64,000 nt of DNA from Cytophagaceae bacterium (GCA_027486845.1 JAIXOL010000078.1:62001-126000), one strand, 5' to 3'; numbered from the stretch's first letter, positions 1 through 9,158 are shown. Numbers and translations: made by a program. The notes: generated from the letters alone by a model not told the origin.

Positions 1-368
1 AATTCATCAGTTTGACGTCCTTGTTTTACACCACCAAAAATTACTGTATGGCGGAGGTCTGTATTTGCTCCGTAAGCAGCAATACTTTCATCAATTTGAA
101 TGGCTAGTTCACGAGTTGGAGTTACGATTAATGCCTTTATTTTTCTACGACCTTTACGGTTTATATCTCTGTTTTGATAAAGTTTCTGTATGATTGGAAT
201 GGAAAAAGCGGCTGTTTTTCCAGTACCAGTTTGGGCTACGCCTAGTAAGTCTTTTCCTGCTAAAACTATTGGTATTGCTTGTTGTTGAATGGGTGTTGGA
301 GTTGTGTAACCTTGGGCAGCAAGTGCTAGCTTGATTGGCTCAATTAAATTTAATGATTCAAATGACAT
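1..368 (-). CDS. DEAD-box RNA helicase, RhlE type (N-terminal part, truncated by window edge)
   Basis: ATP-dependent RNA helicase of the DEAD-box family, expected to remodel structured RNA (ribosome assembly or mRNA decay) in the cytoplasm. I translated the minus strand from the ATG at 366-368: it starts [20 protein letters not shown] and shows the Q motif ([11 protein letters not shown]), motif I/Walker A (AQTGTGKT) and motif Ia (PTRELA), then runs off the window near the GG motif. About 122 residues are visible of an expected 370-450. The DEAD box itself lies outside, so RhlE versus another DEAD-box subgroup is not settled. It is divergent from the amidase gene at 607. Confidence 0.9.
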   Translation of the reverse strand, partial: MSFESLNLIEPIKLALAAQGYTTPTPIQQQAIPIVLAGKDLLGVAQTGTGKTAAFSIPIIQKLYQNRDINRKGRRKIKALIVTPTRELAIQIDESIAAYGANTDLRHTVIFGGVKQGRQTDE

Positions 369-373
369 AGATT

Positions 374-385
374 GGTGCTAAAGCA
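374..385. other. Small perfect palindrome GTGCTAAAGCAC
   Basis: Five-base-pair inverted repeat with a 2-nt loop, 6 nt upstream of the helicase start codon on the minus strand. It would lie in the helicase 5' leader and could be a small hairpin or an operator. No function is supported beyond the symmetry. Confidence 0.35.
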
Positions 386-386
386 C

Positions 387-573
387 AATTAAGAATGTAG
401 AATTAAGAATTAAGAATGGTGGTTTTTATATGATTTTAAACCATAATCAATCAAAAATCTTGTTTATTCAATAATAAAATGAAAATAATTCACAAAGATA
501 GCTATTTTTTATGCTTATCCCTAAAATGCTTTTTTGAGAAAAATACTCAATTCTACATTCTTAATTCTTAATT
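387..573. repeat. Inverted repeat spanning the divergent helicase/amidase promoter region
   Basis: The 18-mer AATTAAGAATGTAGAATT at 387-404 is repeated in reverse complement at 549-566. Both arms continue into further AATTAAG units, to 418 and 573. The arms enclose about 144 bp and bracket the divergent promoters. The same vocabulary (GTAGAGTTTAGAATGAAG) forms a hairpin at 25274-25320, so this looks like one member of a dispersed repeat family rather than a gene-specific operator. Confidence 0.6.
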
Positions 574-581
574 AAAGAAAG

Positions 582-589
582 TATCTTTG
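582..589 (+). promoter_or_regulatory. Bacteroidetes -7 promoter box TATCTTTG for the amidase gene
   Basis: Exact match to TAnnTTTG, 17 nt before the amidase ATG. The predicted start of transcription is about 4-6 nt downstream, near 594, leaving a leader of roughly 13 nt. No clear TTG -33 element is visible in the AT-rich upstream repeat. Confidence 0.6.
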
Positions 590-606
590 CGAAAAAATGG
601 AGAAAC

Positions 607-1488
607 ATGCGTAGAGTAAATATCGGATTAGTACAGATGTCTTGCTCGGCTGATGTGGCCGAAAATACCCAAAAAGCAACCAAAGGAATAAGAGAGGCTG
701 CCGAAAAAGGAGCAAATATAGTTTGTTTGCAAGAGTTGTTTACCTCACTTTATTTTTGTGATGTAGAAGACCATGCTAATTTTAATTTAGCAGAAGCCAT
801 TCCTGGCCCAACGACAGATTTATTATCGTCAGTTGCCAAAGAATGTAATGTGGTAATCATTGCTTCCTTATTTGAAAAACGTGCAGCTGGACTTTACCAC
901 AATACAACTGCCGTACTTGACTCGGATGGGAAATATTTGGGGAAATACCGCAAAATGCATATTCCAGACGATCCAGGATATTACGAAAAATTTTATTTTA
1001 CTCCTGGTGATGCCTCGGCTGATGATTTAGGTTATAAAATTTTTGAAACAAAATACGGAAAATTGGGCGTTTTGATTTGCTGGGACCAGTGGTATCCCGA
1101 AGCAGCACGAATCACTGCTTTGATGGGTGCAGAGATTTTGTTTTATCCAACGGCTATTGGTTGGGACACGAACGAGACAGACGAAACTATGAACAAAGAG
1201 CAGTACAATGCTTGGCAGACTATTCAACGAAGTCATGCAGTGGCAAATGGCTTGCACGTAGTTTCGGTAAACAGAGTAGGACGTGAAGCAGACCAACAGT
1301 TTTGGGGCGGAAGTTTCGTTGCAAATCCTTTCGGAAGTTTGCTTTATTTGGCTTCGCATGATAGCGAAGAAACCCACGTGCAGGAAATTGACTTAGATTT
1401 AACCGAAAAATACCGCACTACTTGGCCTTTTTTACGAGATAGGAGAGTGGATAGCTATGGGCCGATTTTGAAGAGGTTTATTGATTAG
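607..1488 (+). CDS. aguB: N-carbamoylputrescine amidase (nitrilase superfamily)
   Basis: Cytoplasmic carbon-nitrogen hydrolase expected to convert N-carbamoylputrescine to putrescine, CO2 and ammonia, the last step of the agmatine route to polyamines. The catalytic triad is visible: Glu43 (LQELF), Lys116 (YRKMHIPDD) and Cys158 (LICWDQWYPEAAR). The motifs DQWYPEAAR and the C-terminal WPFLRDRR match the AguB subgroup, and 293 residues is the usual length. The partner agmatine deiminase (AguA) is not in the window. An in-frame-independent mini-ORF (597-614, MEKHA) overlaps the start. Other nitrilase-family amidases are the alternative, but the AguB motifs are strong. Confidence 0.9.
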   Translation: MRRVNIGLVQMSCSADVAENTQKATKGIREAAEKGANIVCLQELFTSLYFCDVEDHANFNLAEAIPGPTTDLLSSVAKECNVVIIASLFEKRAAGLYHNTTAVLDSDGKYLGKYRKMHIPDDPGYYEKFYFTPGDASADDLGYKIFETKYGKLGVLICWDQWYPEAARITALMGAEILFYPTAIGWDTNETDETMNKEQYNAWQTIQRSHAVANGLHVVSVNRVGREADQQFWGGSFVANPFGSLLYLASHDSEETHVQEIDLDLTEKYRTTWPFLRDRRVDSYGPILKRFID

Positions 1489-1558
1489 AGTATAGTGCAA
1501 TTTATCCGAAATCGCTATGTCAAACAGTTTCGATTTAAAATCGTACTTAAAGTCAAAG

Positions 1559-1585
1559 TTAGCATAATTTAAAAAATCATGCTAA
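1559..1585 (+). terminator. Weak hairpin downstream of aguB
   Basis: Stem TTAGCAT/ATGCTAA with a 13-nt AT-rich loop, about 70 nt after the aguB stop and before the ABC-F start. There is no strong U-tract, so a termination role is only possible. Confidence 0.3.
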
Positions 1586-1619
1586 ATTCAAATTTATAAT
1601 TAACAATTAATCATACAAA

Positions 1620-3527
1620 GTGCTTACAATCAGTAATTTATCGTTTTATTTTGGTGGAAGACCGATATTCGACGGAGCAAATTTACAAATAAAACCAAAG
1701 GACAAAATTGGTTTAATCGGTTTAAACGGAATGGGTAAATCGACGCTTTTGCGTCTGATAGTTGGAGAATATCAAGCCGATGCAGGAAATATCTCGAAGG
1801 CGGGTGACTGTTCAATTGGATTCTTGAATCAAGATTTATTGTCGTACCAAACCCAAGATTCTATTTTGCAAGTAGCAATGCAGGCATTCGAGCGTGAAAA
1901 TTATTTGCAACTCGAAATTGACAAGGTTTTGCATGAAATGGAGGTCAATTATAAAGATGAATTGGTGGATAGATTGGGGCTTTTGCAAGAAGAATTCGAC
2001 CATTTGGGTGGTTATACGATACAATCGAAAGCTGAGGAGATTTTAGAGGGTTTGGGTTTTAAAACTGAAGAATTATCAAAACCGCTAAAGGAGTTTTCGG
2101 GAGGTTGGCGAATGCGTGTTATGCTAGCCAAGTTACTTTTACAAAAACCTGCATTATTGTTACTCGATGAGCCTACCAACCACTTGGATTTGCCTTCTAT
2201 TCAGTGGGTTGAAAAGTATATTCTGAACTACGAAAACTCGGTAATTGTGGTTTCTCACGATAGAGAGTTTTTGGATAATGTTTGTAATACTACCGTTGAA
2301 GTTACTGGAGCAAAATTAGTTTCTTATGCAGGAAATTACTCTTATTATGTGGAAGAAAAGGCTCTTCGTAGCGAAATTCAGAAGGGAGCTTATGAAAATC
2401 AGCAATCTCAGATTCGTCAAACGGAGCGTTTTATTGAGCGATTCAAAGCAAAAGCGACTAAGGCTCGTCAAGTTCAATCAAGAGTGAAAGCTCTCAATCG
2501 AATGGATATGATTGACGATGTAATTGATGCTACGGCACGCGTACATTTCAAGTTTAAATTTGGTGTAAATCCAGGCCGAAATGTATTTTCTTTAGAGAAT
2601 GTCAATAAAGCTTATGGCGAGAAAGTTATCTTAAATAATAGTACTGCAATTATCGAAAGAGGTGACAAAATCGCTTTAATTGGTGCAAATGGTAAAGGAA
2701 AATCAACTTTACTTAGAATCATTGCGGGTGATGAAAATGTAGATGGTGAGCGAAAATTGGGACATAATGTAAATTTCTCTTTTTTTGCACAGCATCAAAT
2801 GGAATCTCTGCACTTGGAAGAAACGCTCTTGGAAGAACTTAAATACGCCGATGGAGGAAAATCAGACACTGAATTGCGTTCGGTTTTAGGTTGCTTTTTG
2901 TTTAATGGTGAGGATGTTTTCAAGAAAATAAAAGTACTTTCTGGAGGGGAAAAATCTCGTGTTGCTTTAGCAAAAGTATTGATTTCTGAAGCCAATTTTT
3001 TGTTGCTCGATGAGCCTACCAATCACTTGGATATGCAATCCGTCAACATTTTGATTCAAGCCCTTGACCAATATGAAGGCACTTATGTGGTAGTTTCCCA
3101 CGACCGTCATTTTGTAAGTCAAGTTGCTAATAAAATTTGGTACATCGAAGATTACGAAATCAAAGAATACCCAGGCACTTACGACGAGTTTGAGGAGTGG
3201 TATGAAGTAAACAAGCAATCAACGGCAAGTAACTCCCAGTCACCAGCAAACGTTTCGCAGCCTGTAAAGAAGGTTGAAGCCGTTACAAACAAGCCAATTG
3301 CGAATGCTAATACAATCAAGAAATTGGAACGTGAGGTGGCCGAAATCGAAGCAAAAATCACTGAATTGGAGCGACAAATGGCACTTTTGGAAGGAAAACT
3401 CGCCGACCCAGCAGTTTTTACTGATAATCATGCTTTACAGCGAACAAACAGCGACTACGAACTCGTAAAAATGGATTTAAAACAGAAGAATGAATTGTGG
3501 GAAGCTAAAATGCTTGAAATAGGGTAG
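1620..3527 (+). CDS. ABC-F family ATP-binding protein (Uup/YdiF-like)
   Basis: Soluble twin-ATPase of the ABC-F family. Members bind the ribosome and act on stalled or poorly initiating translation; they are not transporters. Domain 1 has Walker A GLNGMGKST, signature FSGGWRMR and Walker B LLLLDEPTNHLD. Domain 2 has GANGKGKST, LSGGEKSR and LLLDEPTNHLD. A charged linker rich in Arg/Lys (about residues 255-310) separates them, and residues about 530-635 form a Q/S/A linker plus a predicted coiled coil, as in Uup. The start is GTG at 1620, chosen because MLTISNLSFYFGG is the normal family N-terminus. No membrane segment is present. The exact ABC-F subgroup is uncertain. Confidence 0.9.
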   Translation: MLTISNLSFYFGGRPIFDGANLQIKPKDKIGLIGLNGMGKSTLLRLIVGEYQADAGNISKAGDCSIGFLNQDLLSYQTQDSILQVAMQAFERENYLQLEIDKVLHEMEVNYKDELVDRLGLLQEEFDHLGGYTIQSKAEEILEGLGFKTEELSKPLKEFSGGWRMRVMLAKLLLQKPALLLLDEPTNHLDLPSIQWVEKYILNYENSVIVVSHDREFLDNVCNTTVEVTGAKLVSYAGNYSYYVEEKALRSEIQKGAYENQQSQIRQTERFIERFKAKATKARQVQSRVKALNRMDMIDDVIDATARVHFKFKFGVNPGRNVFSLENVNKAYGEKVILNNSTAIIERGDKIALIGANGKGKSTLLRIIAGDENVDGERKLGHNVNFSFFAQHQMESLHLEETLLEELKYADGGKSDTELRSVLGCFLFNGEDVFKKIKVLSGGEKSRVALAKVLISEANFLLLDEPTNHLDMQSVNILIQALDQYEGTYVVVSHDRHFVSQVANKIWYIEDYEIKEYPGTYDEFEEWYEVNKQSTASNSQSPANVSQPVKKVEAVTNKPIANANTIKKLEREVAEIEAKITELERQMALLEGKLADPAVFTDNHALQRTNSDYELVKMDLKQKNELWEAKMLEIG

Positions 3528-3548
3528 ATTCAATTAGACAATAATCAG

Positions 3549-3625
3549 TGAACAATTATCAATTAATCTTCGAGTATTAAATTTTGTTTTTAAAACATCT
3601 CTGTGTGATAATTGATAATTGTTCA
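3549..3625. terminator. 17-bp perfect inverted repeat between convergent genes
   Basis: TGAACAATTATCAATTA (3549-3565) is complementary to TAATTGATAATTGTTCA (3609-3625), and the pairing extends outward with one mismatch. It lies between the convergent ABC-F and M16 genes and probably acts as a bidirectional terminator or stabilising hairpin. The left flank carries TTAGACAAT (3534-3542), which recurs beside inverted repeats at 22831 and 51560. Confidence 0.6.
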
Positions 3626-3638
3626 TTGATATTTGAAA

Positions 3639-6440
3639 CTATTTCTTTTCAGGCAAAAGCACAAATTTGGCGAAGTTTTCTGCACAGAATTGATTAGCTG
3701 CTTTCTTTACACTTTCGATGCTAATTTTGTCAATCAACTGACTTTGGTAGCGATTGATGTAGTTCAAATCTTCGCCATCAGCATATTGGTCCAGTAAATA
3801 TGAATTCCAGAAACCATTTTCTTTTACTTGTAGTTCAATCTCTCGTTTTTCTTCGGCAACTACTTTTTCAACATCAACCTTTTCTGGACCGTTTGCTTTT
3901 ATTTTAGCAATTTCATCCAAAGTTATTTTGACTAATTTGTCAACATTAGCTGGTGAACAACCAAACGAAACTGTAAGATTATAAGTAGCTTTTGGGAGTT
4001 TTTCGTAAGACGAACGAATACTTGGCGTATAGACTCCACCTGCTTCCTCACGGAGCTTTTCGGTGAGTTTAATATCTAAAACTTCGGCCAAAGCATCTAA
4101 ATTTACCAATTCTTCTTCCGAATAACCAAAATCACCATTAAACTGTAAGCTTACACGAGCTTTATCTTCTAAGCCTTTATATACATTTTTCTCAACTTTG
4201 CCTTTTACTTTACTAATTCCCAAATCTTTGAATGTTTCTTGGCGTTTTGTCGAAGGCAGTCCTCCAATATATTTTTCGAGTAATGGCTTAATTTTTTCGA
4301 TTTCAAAAGTACCAACAAAAACAAAAGTAAAATCACTGAAATCGGCAAAACGCTCTTTGTAGATTTCAACGGCACGGTCAATATTTACTTTATCAATATC
4401 TTCTGGCTTGTTTGGTGTACGTCGGAAGTGATTTTGATACAAAATCGTGGTTACGGTATCACCAAAAACCTTTTCGGGCGTTAGTGTTTTGATTGAATTT
4501 GCCAGTAATTCTTTCTCATTTTTTAAGAAATTCTTTACAACTTCATCATCACGGCGAGGTTGGGTTACGTAGGCATACATTAATTGTAGGGCAGTTTCTA
4601 AATCTTTTGGAGTTGTGTTTCCACCTAAACCTTCGGTCAATTCGCCCACATAGGTGTAAACTTGAGCAACTTTGCCTGCTAATGCTTTATCTAATTGAGT
4701 ATCGGATAGTTTACTTACACCACCTTGAGACATGATTGTTGAAGCTAGTTCGGCAGAGAAATAATCGGCATCATTGTATAGCGAAGTACCACCCTTGCTA
4801 CTTGCAGAAAATATAATTTGGTCATTTTTGAAGTTTGTTGGTTTTAAAGCAACTTTTACACCATTGGCAAACACTAATTCAGTAACACCAATTTCGTTAA
4901 TTTTCTTTTCTGAAACAACCTTTGTTCCTTCTGGAATTTTTTCAAGGATTGGCGTAAGAGCAACTTCCTCATCTAAAGGCTTTAAGTCAGGATTTTTATA
5001 ACTAAGTAGTTCTTTTAATTTTGCTTCGTTAGGAAGTTTTTCTTTGTCTTTTTCTGAGCCAACAATTAAACCTACTCGGTTTTCTTCTTTTATAACCTTT
5101 TTTGTAATCGCATTTACTTCGTCGAGAGTGATGCCTTCGAGTTGTTTTTGTGCAAATTCATAACGGAAATCTGCATTTGTGAAAGCCGAACCTTGCAAAT
5201 AATTTTGGACAAAGCCATTTACAAAATTTGCCGATTTGGTTTTATCTTTTTCTTTAAAACCTTTTTCAACGCCAACCATATATTCTTTTTTGGCCCGTTC
5301 TAATTCACCTTTCGTAAAACCAAAACGTTTTAAACGCTCTTGTTCATCCATGATTGCTTTAATTGCCGCTTCCATACCTTCTGCATTTTTTGGCAAAACG
5401 ATTGTTTGAAATACATCCAAACCCCCCATGAATGGACTATAACCCATGATTCCAAATACGAATGCGGCGTTTGGTTTTTTAGAAGCATCCTGCAAGCGAG
5501 TGCTAATCATTTGATTGAAAAGATTTTCGGCAATGTCTGTGCGATAATCAGCCTGCGTAATTGTTTTTTCTCTCGGCAAACGGCCAAACATCTGAAAAGT
5601 TGATTGCGGAATTTCTTTATCTAAAATTTGGTAAGTTTCTGTTCCTACCGATGCTGGAATCTTATATACGGTTCTTTTTGGAGCATTTTTAGGCGATTTA
5701 ATAGGTGAAAACTTTTCTTTGATTAAGTTTTCAACTTGAGCCTCATCAAAATCTCCAACGGCAACAACCGCCATCAAATCTGGGCGATACCAATCTTTAT
5801 AAAATTTTACGATTTCCTCGGCTGGAAAAGTCTTGATAATATCAGTTTTTCCAATCGGGAGACGTTTTGAATAAATTGAATTATTGAATAAAATAGGCAA
5901 TAATTTTTGTTGAATACGTGATTGTGCATTTTTGCCTCGTGTACGTTCTTCTTCCAAAATAATTCCTCGCTCTTTATTTATTTCGACGGTGTCGAGCGTT
6001 GCATAGTTTGACCAATCTGCTAAAATCTGAAATGCTCTTTCAAACAATTTTGAAGAATCGGTTGGAACTTGAAGTTGATAAATAGTTTCATCGAAACTCG
6101 TTGATGCATTTAAATCCGCACCGAATTTCATACCAGATTTTTGCAAGAAATTGACTAGTTCGTTTTTCGGAAATTCTTTTGTACCATTAAAATTCATGTG
6201 TTCCAGAAAGTGTGCAAGACCTTGTTGGTTTTCGGTCTCCAGCACTGAACCAGCATTTACGACTAAGCGTAACTCCATACGGTTTTTGGGCTCTGTATTT
6301 TTTAGGATGTAATACTTTATTCCGTTTTTCAAAGTTCCAACTTTAACCGCAGGGTTATTAGGAATCGGAATATTAAGTTTTTGGGCAAAAATTTGCGTAG
6401 AAACAGCAAATAAGGCAATTAGTTGGATGATTTTTTTCAT
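3639..6440 (-). CDS. M16 family zinc metallopeptidase, secreted (PqqL-like)
   Basis: Large two-half insulinase-family peptidase, exported to the periplasm or envelope, where it likely degrades peptides. I start it at the ATG at 6438-6440, because the next residues form a signal peptide (MKKIIQLIALFAVSTQIFAQ); the longer reading to 6509 adds 23 unlikely residues. The zinc motif HxxEH is HFLEH at residues 77-81, and the downstream glutamate lies in the INKERGIILEEERTR stretch. The second half (from about residue 500) repeats the M16 fold without a second HxxEH, as expected for the inactive half. Length 933 residues matches PqqL-type proteins. Substrate unknown. Confidence 0.9.
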   Translation of the reverse strand: MKKIIQLIALFAVSTQIFAQKLNIPIPNNPAVKVGTLKNGIKYYILKNTEPKNRMELRLVVNAGSVLETENQQGLAHFLEHMNFNGTKEFPKNELVNFLQKSGMKFGADLNASTSFDETIYQLQVPTDSSKLFERAFQILADWSNYATLDTVEINKERGIILEEERTRGKNAQSRIQQKLLPILFNNSIYSKRLPIGKTDIIKTFPAEEIVKFYKDWYRPDLMAVVAVGDFDEAQVENLIKEKFSPIKSPKNAPKRTVYKIPASVGTETYQILDKEIPQSTFQMFGRLPREKTITQADYRTDIAENLFNQMISTRLQDASKKPNAAFVFGIMGYSPFMGGLDVFQTIVLPKNAEGMEAAIKAIMDEQERLKRFGFTKGELERAKKEYMVGVEKGFKEKDKTKSANFVNGFVQNYLQGSAFTNADFRYEFAQKQLEGITLDEVNAITKKVIKEENRVGLIVGSEKDKEKLPNEAKLKELLSYKNPDLKPLDEEVALTPILEKIPEGTKVVSEKKINEIGVTELVFANGVKVALKPTNFKNDQIIFSASSKGGTSLYNDADYFSAELASTIMSQGGVSKLSDTQLDKALAGKVAQVYTYVGELTEGLGGNTTPKDLETALQLMYAYVTQPRRDDEVVKNFLKNEKELLANSIKTLTPEKVFGDTVTTILYQNHFRRTPNKPEDIDKVNIDRAVEIYKERFADFSDFTFVFVGTFEIEKIKPLLEKYIGGLPSTKRQETFKDLGISKVKGKVEKNVYKGLEDKARVSLQFNGDFGYSEEELVNLDALAEVLDIKLTEKLREEAGGVYTPSIRSSYEKLPKATYNLTVSFGCSPANVDKLVKITLDEIAKIKANGPEKVDVEKVVAEEKREIELQVKENGFWNSYLLDQYADGEDLNYINRYQSQLIDKISIESVKKAANQFCAENFAKFVLLPEKK

Positions 6441-6534
6441 AAAAAACAGTTGTTTTGTGTTTGGAAAAACTTTTAATGGTGGGAAAATGTTATAATTTTT
6501 GTAAAACATGCCAATTTATTTAAAATTATTGAAA

Positions 6535-7134
6535 ATGCAAGAAAGAACCATAATTAGTCGATTACTTTCATATTTCATAAGAGGTTTGCTTTTTGTTGCA
6601 CCAATTGGTTTTACAATTTTCATTCTTTTGGGTGCGTTCGATTTTGTAGATAATATTATCAGAATACGCATCCCTACAGATGATCCTAGCCGTGACCTTA
6701 TTATTCCAGGACTTGGCTCGTTGATTGTCATTCTCGGAACCATAATTACAGGCTTTACTTTTTCGGTACTTTTGCCACAAACTATTCAAAATCTCATTGA
6801 AAACGCTATAAGTCATTTGCCATTAGTGCGAATTTTCTATTTTGCTTTCAAAGATTTGATTTCCGCTTTTGTGGGCGATAAACGAAAATTTACGCAAGCC
6901 GCCATAGTTTTGATAAATAAAGAAGCGGGTGTGCATAAAATAGGGTTCGTCACACAAAATGATTTGACGAATTTGGGCGTTAGTAATATGGTTGCGGTAT
7001 ATTTTCCGCATAGTTATGCTTTTTCGGGAGAATTGATGCTTGTTCCAAAAGAAAATGTACAAATGCTTGATATGCCAAGTGCCGAAGTGATGAAATTGAT
7101 TGTTTCGGGTGGTGTTTCGGTTAAAGAATCATAA
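6535..7134 (+). CDS. DUF502 family inner-membrane protein
   Basis: Small membrane protein of the DUF502 family, function unknown. Two hydrophobic segments are visible near residues 13-36 and 57-78, followed by a soluble domain with the family words PLVRIFYFAFKDLISAF, FPHSYAFSGELMLVP and MKLIVSGGVS. I use the ATG at 6535 (MQERTIISRLL); an upstream ATG at 6508 would overlap the divergent protease leader. The next gene starts 4 nt after its stop, so the two are probably cotranscribed. Confidence 0.85.
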   Translation: MQERTIISRLLSYFIRGLLFVAPIGFTIFILLGAFDFVDNIIRIRIPTDDPSRDLIIPGLGSLIVILGTIITGFTFSVLLPQTIQNLIENAISHLPLVRIFYFAFKDLISAFVGDKRKFTQAAIVLINKEAGVHKIGFVTQNDLTNLGVSNMVAVYFPHSYAFSGELMLVPKENVQMLDMPSAEVMKLIVSGGVSVKES

Positions 7135-7138
7135 TAAA

Positions 7139-7723
7139 ATGCAATATAAATACTACGCACTGATACTGTTTTTGGTGGTTTACTCAACCTCATTTGCTCA
7201 AGATTTTCATCAACGAAAAGCCGATTCGGTGGAAGACCTGCTTTATAAAAAAGACCGTAACAAAGCTCTTGCTTTGTTTAATAGGGAAAAGTTTTTGGTT
7301 ATTGAAAACTTACGTTCAAACCAAAGAAATCGATTTTATGTTGGCGATTTGTTAAGATTTAAAACCAAAGATGATTTTGTGTTTGAAGATGAAATTTATG
7401 AAGTAAAAGACTCTTCGTTTGTAGTAACTGCTCTTAATGAAACCACCAACCGTTACGAGTACATAGAAATAAAACTTAACGAAGTAACACGTATTTATAA
7501 AAGATCGAAAAGAAAAGTTGGCATTGGTTGGCAAACACTTTCACCTTTTGGATATTTAGTTTTCGAGTGGGCAGCATGGGGTGTTTCACCGCTTCAAAAC
7601 AATAAATGGCCAATAGCAGCTGCATTGACTGTTGCACAGCCACTTTTTACTATTGTTTCAAACCAATTTAGGAGTAGAAAAATCACCGAAAACTATCGAC
7701 TTAGAGTTTTTCAATCATTTTGA
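7139..7723 (+). CDS. Secreted protein of unknown function
   Basis: A 194-residue protein starting at the ATG at 7139, four nucleotides after the DUF502 stop, with a clear signal peptide ending near TSFAQ (residues 1-20). The middle part (about 60-125) is rich in beta-strand-like alternation (VGDLLRFKTKDDFVFEDEIY, then a stretch ending IYKRSKRKVG) and the C-terminus has one hydrophobic stretch (about 140-175) that may be a membrane anchor. I do not recognise the family. It resembles small periplasmic proteins common in Cytophagales. Confidence 0.75.
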   Translation: MQYKYYALILFLVVYSTSFAQDFHQRKADSVEDLLYKKDRNKALALFNREKFLVIENLRSNQRNRFYVGDLLRFKTKDDFVFEDEIYEVKDSSFVVTALNETTNRYEYIEIKLNEVTRIYKRSKRKVGIGWQTLSPFGYLVFEWAAWGVSPLQNNKWPIAAALTVAQPLFTIVSNQFRSRKITENYRLRVFQSF

Positions 7724-7772
7724 TTTTGGAAACATTCCTCTGTTATCAATTTTACATTTTCCATTAAATAAG

Positions 7773-7780
7773 TATCTTTG
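7773..7780 (+). promoter_or_regulatory. -7 box TATCTTTG upstream of aroA
   Basis: Exact TAnnTTTG match, 28 nt before the aroA ATG. It is identical to the box before aguB (AGTATCTTTGCG in both). Confidence 0.6.
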
Positions 7781-7808
7781 CGACTAAATAAAGAACCAAA
7801 GCAAATTA

Positions 7809-9053
7809 ATGGATAAGATACTCCTCCGTAAAAGCACCAGCCCATTAGACGTAAAAATAGCCTTAGCTTCTTCAAAATCTGAAAGCAATCGAGCTTTAAT
7901 CATCAATGCTTTAGCCAGAGACAGTAGCGAAAATTTATTAAATCTTTCTACTGCCCGCGATACCCAAACAATGATTCGGTTGCTTCAATCAACTGACCAA
8001 ACAGCTGATGTAATTGATGCAGGTACAACGATGCGATTTTTGACGGCCTATTTTACGGCAACTAACCAAAATAAAATAATGACTGGCACCCCTCGAATGT
8101 GTGAGCGTCCGATTGGAATTTTGGTTGATGCACTTCGTACGCTTGGAGCAGACATTGAATATATTGCTAAGGATGGTTTTCCGCCATTGCATATTAAAGG
8201 TTTTTCTGAGCAAAAAACAAGTGAGGTGACGATTCGTGGCGATGTAAGTAGTCAATATATTTCGGCTTTGTTAATGATTGCTCCAATTTTACCACAAGGA
8301 TTAACTATCCATTTGACTGGCGATTTAGGCTCAATTCCGTATATTAAAATGACGCTTGAACAAATGCGGTCTTTTGGTGTAAGTTATGCTGCTAATTGGG
8401 TAGAAAAAACGATAAAAATATCGCCAAGTGCTTATCAATCAACAGTTTATAAAATAGAATCCGACTGGTCAGGAGCGAGTTATTGGTATAGTATTGTAGC
8501 ACTTTCAGCATTTGAAAGTACTCAGGTTGAATTACTTGGGTTGAAAGAAAATTCCTTACAAGGTGATAGCGACATTGTGAAAATAATGAATCATTTAGGT
8601 GTAAAGAGTATATTTACCGATGAAGGCGTTTTATTAAGTAAAATACCTGCTGAAACAACTCTAAATTGGGACTTTACTAACTGCCCAGACCTTGCCCAAA
8701 CAGTTGCGGTAACTTGTGCAGCCAAAGGAATAGAGGCAACTTTTACGGGTATCGAAAGCCTAAAAATCAAAGAAACTGACCGAGTTTTGGCACTTCAAAA
8801 TGAACTTAAGAAATTTGGTGGTGATTTAATTGAGGTTGAAAAAAACATAAAATACAAAGTAATTCCCAATCAATCAGTAACTAGTAACCAATCACCAGTC
8901 ACAATAGCAACTTACGATGACCACCGCATGGCAATGGCCTTTGCCCCATTAGCGATGTTGATGGATGTAACAATCGAAGAACCAAATGTTGTTGTGAAAT
9001 CTTACCCAAGTTTTTGGGAGGATATTAAAAAAGTGTTAACTGTAGAATATTGA
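7809..9053 (+). CDS. aroA: 3-phosphoshikimate 1-carboxyvinyltransferase (EPSP synthase)
   Basis: Cytoplasmic shikimate-pathway enzyme that joins phosphoenolpyruvate to shikimate-3-phosphate and releases phosphate. Visible family motifs are SKSESNRALIINALA near the N-terminus, DAGTTMRFLTAYF (PEP-binding loop region), RGDVSSQYISALLMIAP, and IKETDR followed by DDHRMAMAFAPLAM. Length 414 is slightly short for the family (about 427) but complete. It stands alone, with pyrB 105 nt downstream behind its own -7 box. Confidence 0.95.
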   Translation: MDKILLRKSTSPLDVKIALASSKSESNRALIINALARDSSENLLNLSTARDTQTMIRLLQSTDQTADVIDAGTTMRFLTAYFTATNQNKIMTGTPRMCERPIGILVDALRTLGADIEYIAKDGFPPLHIKGFSEQKTSEVTIRGDVSSQYISALLMIAPILPQGLTIHLTGDLGSIPYIKMTLEQMRSFGVSYAANWVEKTIKISPSAYQSTVYKIESDWSGASYWYSIVALSAFESTQVELLGLKENSLQGDSDIVKIMNHLGVKSIFTDEGVLLSKIPAETTLNWDFTNCPDLAQTVAVTCAAKGIEATFTGIESLKIKETDRVLALQNELKKFGGDLIEVEKNIKYKVIPNQSVTSNQSPVTIATYDDHRMAMAFAPLAMLMDVTIEEPNVVVKSYPSFWEDIKKVLTVEY

Positions 9054-9098
9054 ATTTGGAGTTGATATATGAGTAAACTCATAAACTAAAACTCATAA

Positions 9099-9112
9099 CC
9101 GCACGGGCGGAC
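9099..9112. repeat. GC-rich short palindrome CCGCACGGGCGGAC
   Basis: A GC-rich CCGC-nnn-GGCGG core set in otherwise AT-rich spacer between aroA and pyrB, flanked by ACTCAT and GTGAG. Related cores occur near 42995-43012 and three times at 58237-58345, so it looks like a dispersed REP-like unit. Confidence 0.5.
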
Positions 9113-9128
9113 AAGTGAGAATTCTTTT

Positions 9129-9136
9129 TAACTTTG
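9129..9136 (+). promoter_or_regulatory. -7 box TAACTTTG upstream of pyrB
   Basis: TAnnTTTG match 22 nt before the pyrB ATG, immediately downstream of the GC-rich palindrome at 9099-9112. Confidence 0.5.
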
Positions 9137-9158
9137 TAAAATCTTTTTCAAAAACACA

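Noticed and set aside
1027-1377. Long antisense open frame inside aguB (and similar frames opposite most genes)
   Set aside because: Shadow of a conserved gene in another frame, Cys/Ser-rich, no start or promoter support.
6441-6509. Longer N-terminus for the M16 protease (start at 6509)
   Set aside because: It would place 23 residues before a perfect signal peptide and overlap the divergent DUF502 start.
7100-7138. Longer N-terminus for the secreted protein after DUF502
   Set aside because: Overlaps the DUF502 coding region and precedes an intact signal peptide starting at 7139.
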